From an uncultured Methanomethylovorans sp. (GTDB taxonomy: Archaea > Halobacteriota > Methanosarcinia > Methanosarcinales > Methanosarcinaceae), in assembly GCA_937968035.1 (NCBI GenBank), contig CALBTS010000347.1, positions 1-7,239 on the forward strand: DNA of 7,239 bases, written 5' to 3'. Positions 6,025 through 7,239 of the stretch are shown here, one piece after another. The notes beneath the pieces are model-generated. The model searched no databases and had not been told where the DNA came from. It saw only the letters and a program-made list of their open reading frames with translations. The position numbers and the translations under genes were made by a program. Each line of letters begins with the position of its first letter. Position 1 is the stretch's first letter.

Positions 6025-7113
6025 TTACAACTGTAGTTGGATTCTACTATTTCTCTTATCAATTAAAAACTTTGACCGATATTCTCTTTGATCATGCAAA
6101 ATTTCATTTATCTCCTGATGAATAATGAGGCCTTGAATTTCATGTAATAAAGAATTAACTTTTTCTATCTCTCGAACCTCCTTGCTCCCTTCAAGTAATG
6201 AAGATATCTTATAACCTACAAAGAATTCAAGTATATCTCCCTTTATCACATTCTTAGCATCATCAATAGATCTTTCAACCAAAGGAAATGCTCTGTTAAA
6301 ACCAGTAATGTTCTCAAGGCCATCCTCATTATTTGCCATGAAATAGGAGCTAAGGCAATCATAATAGGCTCTTGAAAACTTTGCTGATGGGTTATACATG
6401 TTTTCATTCCCGAGTATCTTGTAACTGCTCGGATCAATCTGATCTTTATTATGATGGAAGTACTTTCGATTAAACAGAGCATTGTATTTCCACTGACATC
6501 TACCGTATTCAATATCTGCCATTATAGTTTGATAGAACCATTCTTCTAATTGCGTTGTCCTAAGAAAATCATCAAGAAATCTACTTTCAGCGTTAAATGC
6601 CGAGTCTAAAAGGATAAATGTTCTATCAAGGTTGTACGATGAGTTGATAATATTTGATAGCACCGAGTGGATATCCCAGTAGCCCAGTTTTTCTGCTTTC
6701 TTTGAAAAGAAAGTACTGATCTTCCCATAAACACCATCAATAATAATTGATTGATCATCGTTCAGATTTGGATTCAGATTTGCAGTTATCCTTAGGGTGT
6801 CGCCAGGGACTACATAGGTTTGAAATCTTTTTCTTAATGTGAAATCTATTAAATCAGGTTTGATGGTTTTATGGGAAAAGTGGTAGGTACCATCCTGAAC
6901 AATATAAATTTCTTTGTTTATGCAGCCGCTGGGTATCAAGGGCGTGGTTCTAAGACTGAATTTAGCTGTGTCTTGACAATTTAACACCCTTAGTTCAATG
7001 TAAGCAGAATCACAGTAATTAAATTCAAGTTGTTGACTAGTAGCACTTTTACAGCTATTAAGTATAACCAACATAATATAAAGAACGGATAGACTTCTCA
7101 TAATCTGTGGCAT
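6025..7113 (-). CDS. Lipoprotein resembling TlpA-family N-terminal region, no thioredoxin domain
   Basis: A 362-residue protein with a lipoprotein leader (lipobox LNSC, Cys21). Residues about 30-130 are beta-rich and include YVVPGDTLRITANL (100-113), like the V-PGD-L motif in the N-terminal region of Bacteroidota TlpA/DUF4369-type proteins. Residues about 130-350 are mostly helical, with an aromatic-rich YGRCQWKYNALFNRKYF stretch, as in the middle of those proteins. The chain ends at RNSRIQLQL where a thioredoxin fold with a CxxC motif would normally begin; neither is present. Loss of the redox domain, or a stand-alone scaffold role, are both possible. ATG at 7113 follows an A-rich leader; ATG at 7101 (MRSLSVLYIM) is an equally good start four residues in. 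It is the only gene in cassette 2. The family link is by pattern and moderately sure; function is unknown. Confidence 0.7.
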   Translation of the reverse strand: MPQIMRSLSVLYIMLVILNSCKSATSQQLEFNYCDSAYIELRVLNCQDTAKFSLRTTPLIPSGCINKEIYIVQDGTYHFSHKTIKPDLIDFTLRKRFQTYVVPGDTLRITANLNPNLNDDQSIIIDGVYGKISTFFSKKAEKLGYWDIHSVLSNIINSSYNLDRTFILLDSAFNAESRFLDDFLRTTQLEEWFYQTIMADIEYGRCQWKYNALFNRKYFHHNKDQIDPSSYKILGNENMYNPSAKFSRAYYDCLSSYFMANNEDGLENITGFNRAFPLVERSIDDAKNVIKGDILEFFVGYKISSLLEGSKEVREIEKVNSLLHEIQGLIIHQEINEILHDQREYRSKFLIDKRNSRIQLQL

Positions 7114-7121
7114 TTTAGTTG

Positions 7122-7179
7122 ATAAGCAATATTTGAATTGTGTTCGCTAGTATTTATATTCTTGTTCATAATTGCTTAT
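7122..7179. promoter_or_regulatory. Inverted repeat ATAAGCAAT/ATTGCTTAT upstream of the cassette 2 gene
   Basis: Perfect 9-bp arms at 7122-7130 and 7171-7179 are separated by 40 bases and occupy the leader of the gene starting at 7113. The outer arm overlaps the cassette terminal inverted repeat. It might be an operator, a leader RNA fold or part of the recombination-site structure. I could not find a clear -33/-7 promoter between the arms. Confidence 0.35.
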
Positions 7180-7185
7180 GCTTGT

Positions 7186-7239
7186 GCCTAACGTTCGGCG
7201 GTATGTGTTGTTGGCGCAGAGTCGCGGTGGCGCGTGTTT
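7186..7239. repeat. attC-like palindromic repeat, copy 3 (3' end cut by window)
   Basis: Opens with GCCTAAC (7186-7192), a full match to the attC RYYYAAC core. It continues with the same left arm as copy 2, differing from 5742-5789 at only two bases (TT at 7209-7210 for GC at 5758-5759). It runs off the window end at the position equivalent to base 16 of copy 1. Confidence 0.85.

Larger units (their letters stand above)
5971..7192 (-). mobile_element. Putative cassette 2: single-gene cassette between attC-like sites
   Basis: The segment between repeat copies 2 and 3, about 1.2 kb, is filled by one minus-strand gene with roughly 80 bp before its start codon and 50 bp after its stop. That is the compact layout of an integron gene cassette. 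Its ends, 5971-5985 (GTTAGGCACAGGCAT) and 7178-7192 (ATGCTTGTGCCTAAC), are complementary at 14 of 15 positions, and a further CAATTAT/ATAATTG match lies just inside. The mismatch is at position 11, the same place as in cassette 1. Mobility is inferred from structure only. Confidence 0.6.

Noticed and set aside
1..7239. CRISPR array
   Set aside because: Repeats are over 200 bp, only three in number, with kilobase coding segments between them.

Overview
The window looks like accessory DNA from a Bacteroidota bacterium, probably an aquatic or environmental Cytophagales-type lineage. The evidence is a TonB-dependent receptor with an N-terminal carboxypeptidase-regulatory-like domain, a DUF4249-type lipoprotein beside it, several small-lipobox lipoproteins, AT-rich coding DNA, and A-rich leaders without clear Shine-Dalgarno sites. 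The order-level placement is inference.

The most notable feature is the layout. Three copies of a GC-rich, highly palindromic repeat lie at 1-250 (cut by the window start), 5735-5977 (complete, about 243 bp) and 7186-7239 (cut by the window end). They separate two stretches of AT-rich coding DNA. Each repeat starts with a YTAAC-type core and ends with a GTTAG-type core, has inner L-box-like arms, and has a structured, variable centre. This is the architecture of an integron attC site, but two to four times longer than most. The ends of each intervening segment complement each other in a segment-specific way: GTTAGCTGTA with TACAGCTAAC for segment 1, and GTTAGGCACA with TGTGCCTAAC for segment 2. 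That is expected if each segment was once a circular cassette carrying its own site. No integrase is in view.

Segment 1 (244-5741) carries a four-gene minus-strand operon. In order of transcription it encodes a novel lipoprotein with a Cys-rich tail (5338-4355), a small outer-membrane beta-barrel protein (4290-3727), a DUF4249 lipoprotein (3711-2860) and a TonB-dependent receptor (2857-464). Together they look like a complete surface recognition and uptake module with unknown substrate. A Bacteroidota-type promoter candidate and a strong hairpin lie upstream, and another strong hairpin lies downstream.

Segment 2 (5971-7192) holds one minus-strand gene (7113-6025). It encodes a lipoprotein resembling the N-terminal part of Bacteroidota TlpA/thioredoxin-family proteins, but it ends where the thioredoxin domain would begin. 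All five genes run in the same direction with a repeat after each cassette's coding region, as in an integron array read on the minus strand. All five products are exported to the cell envelope.
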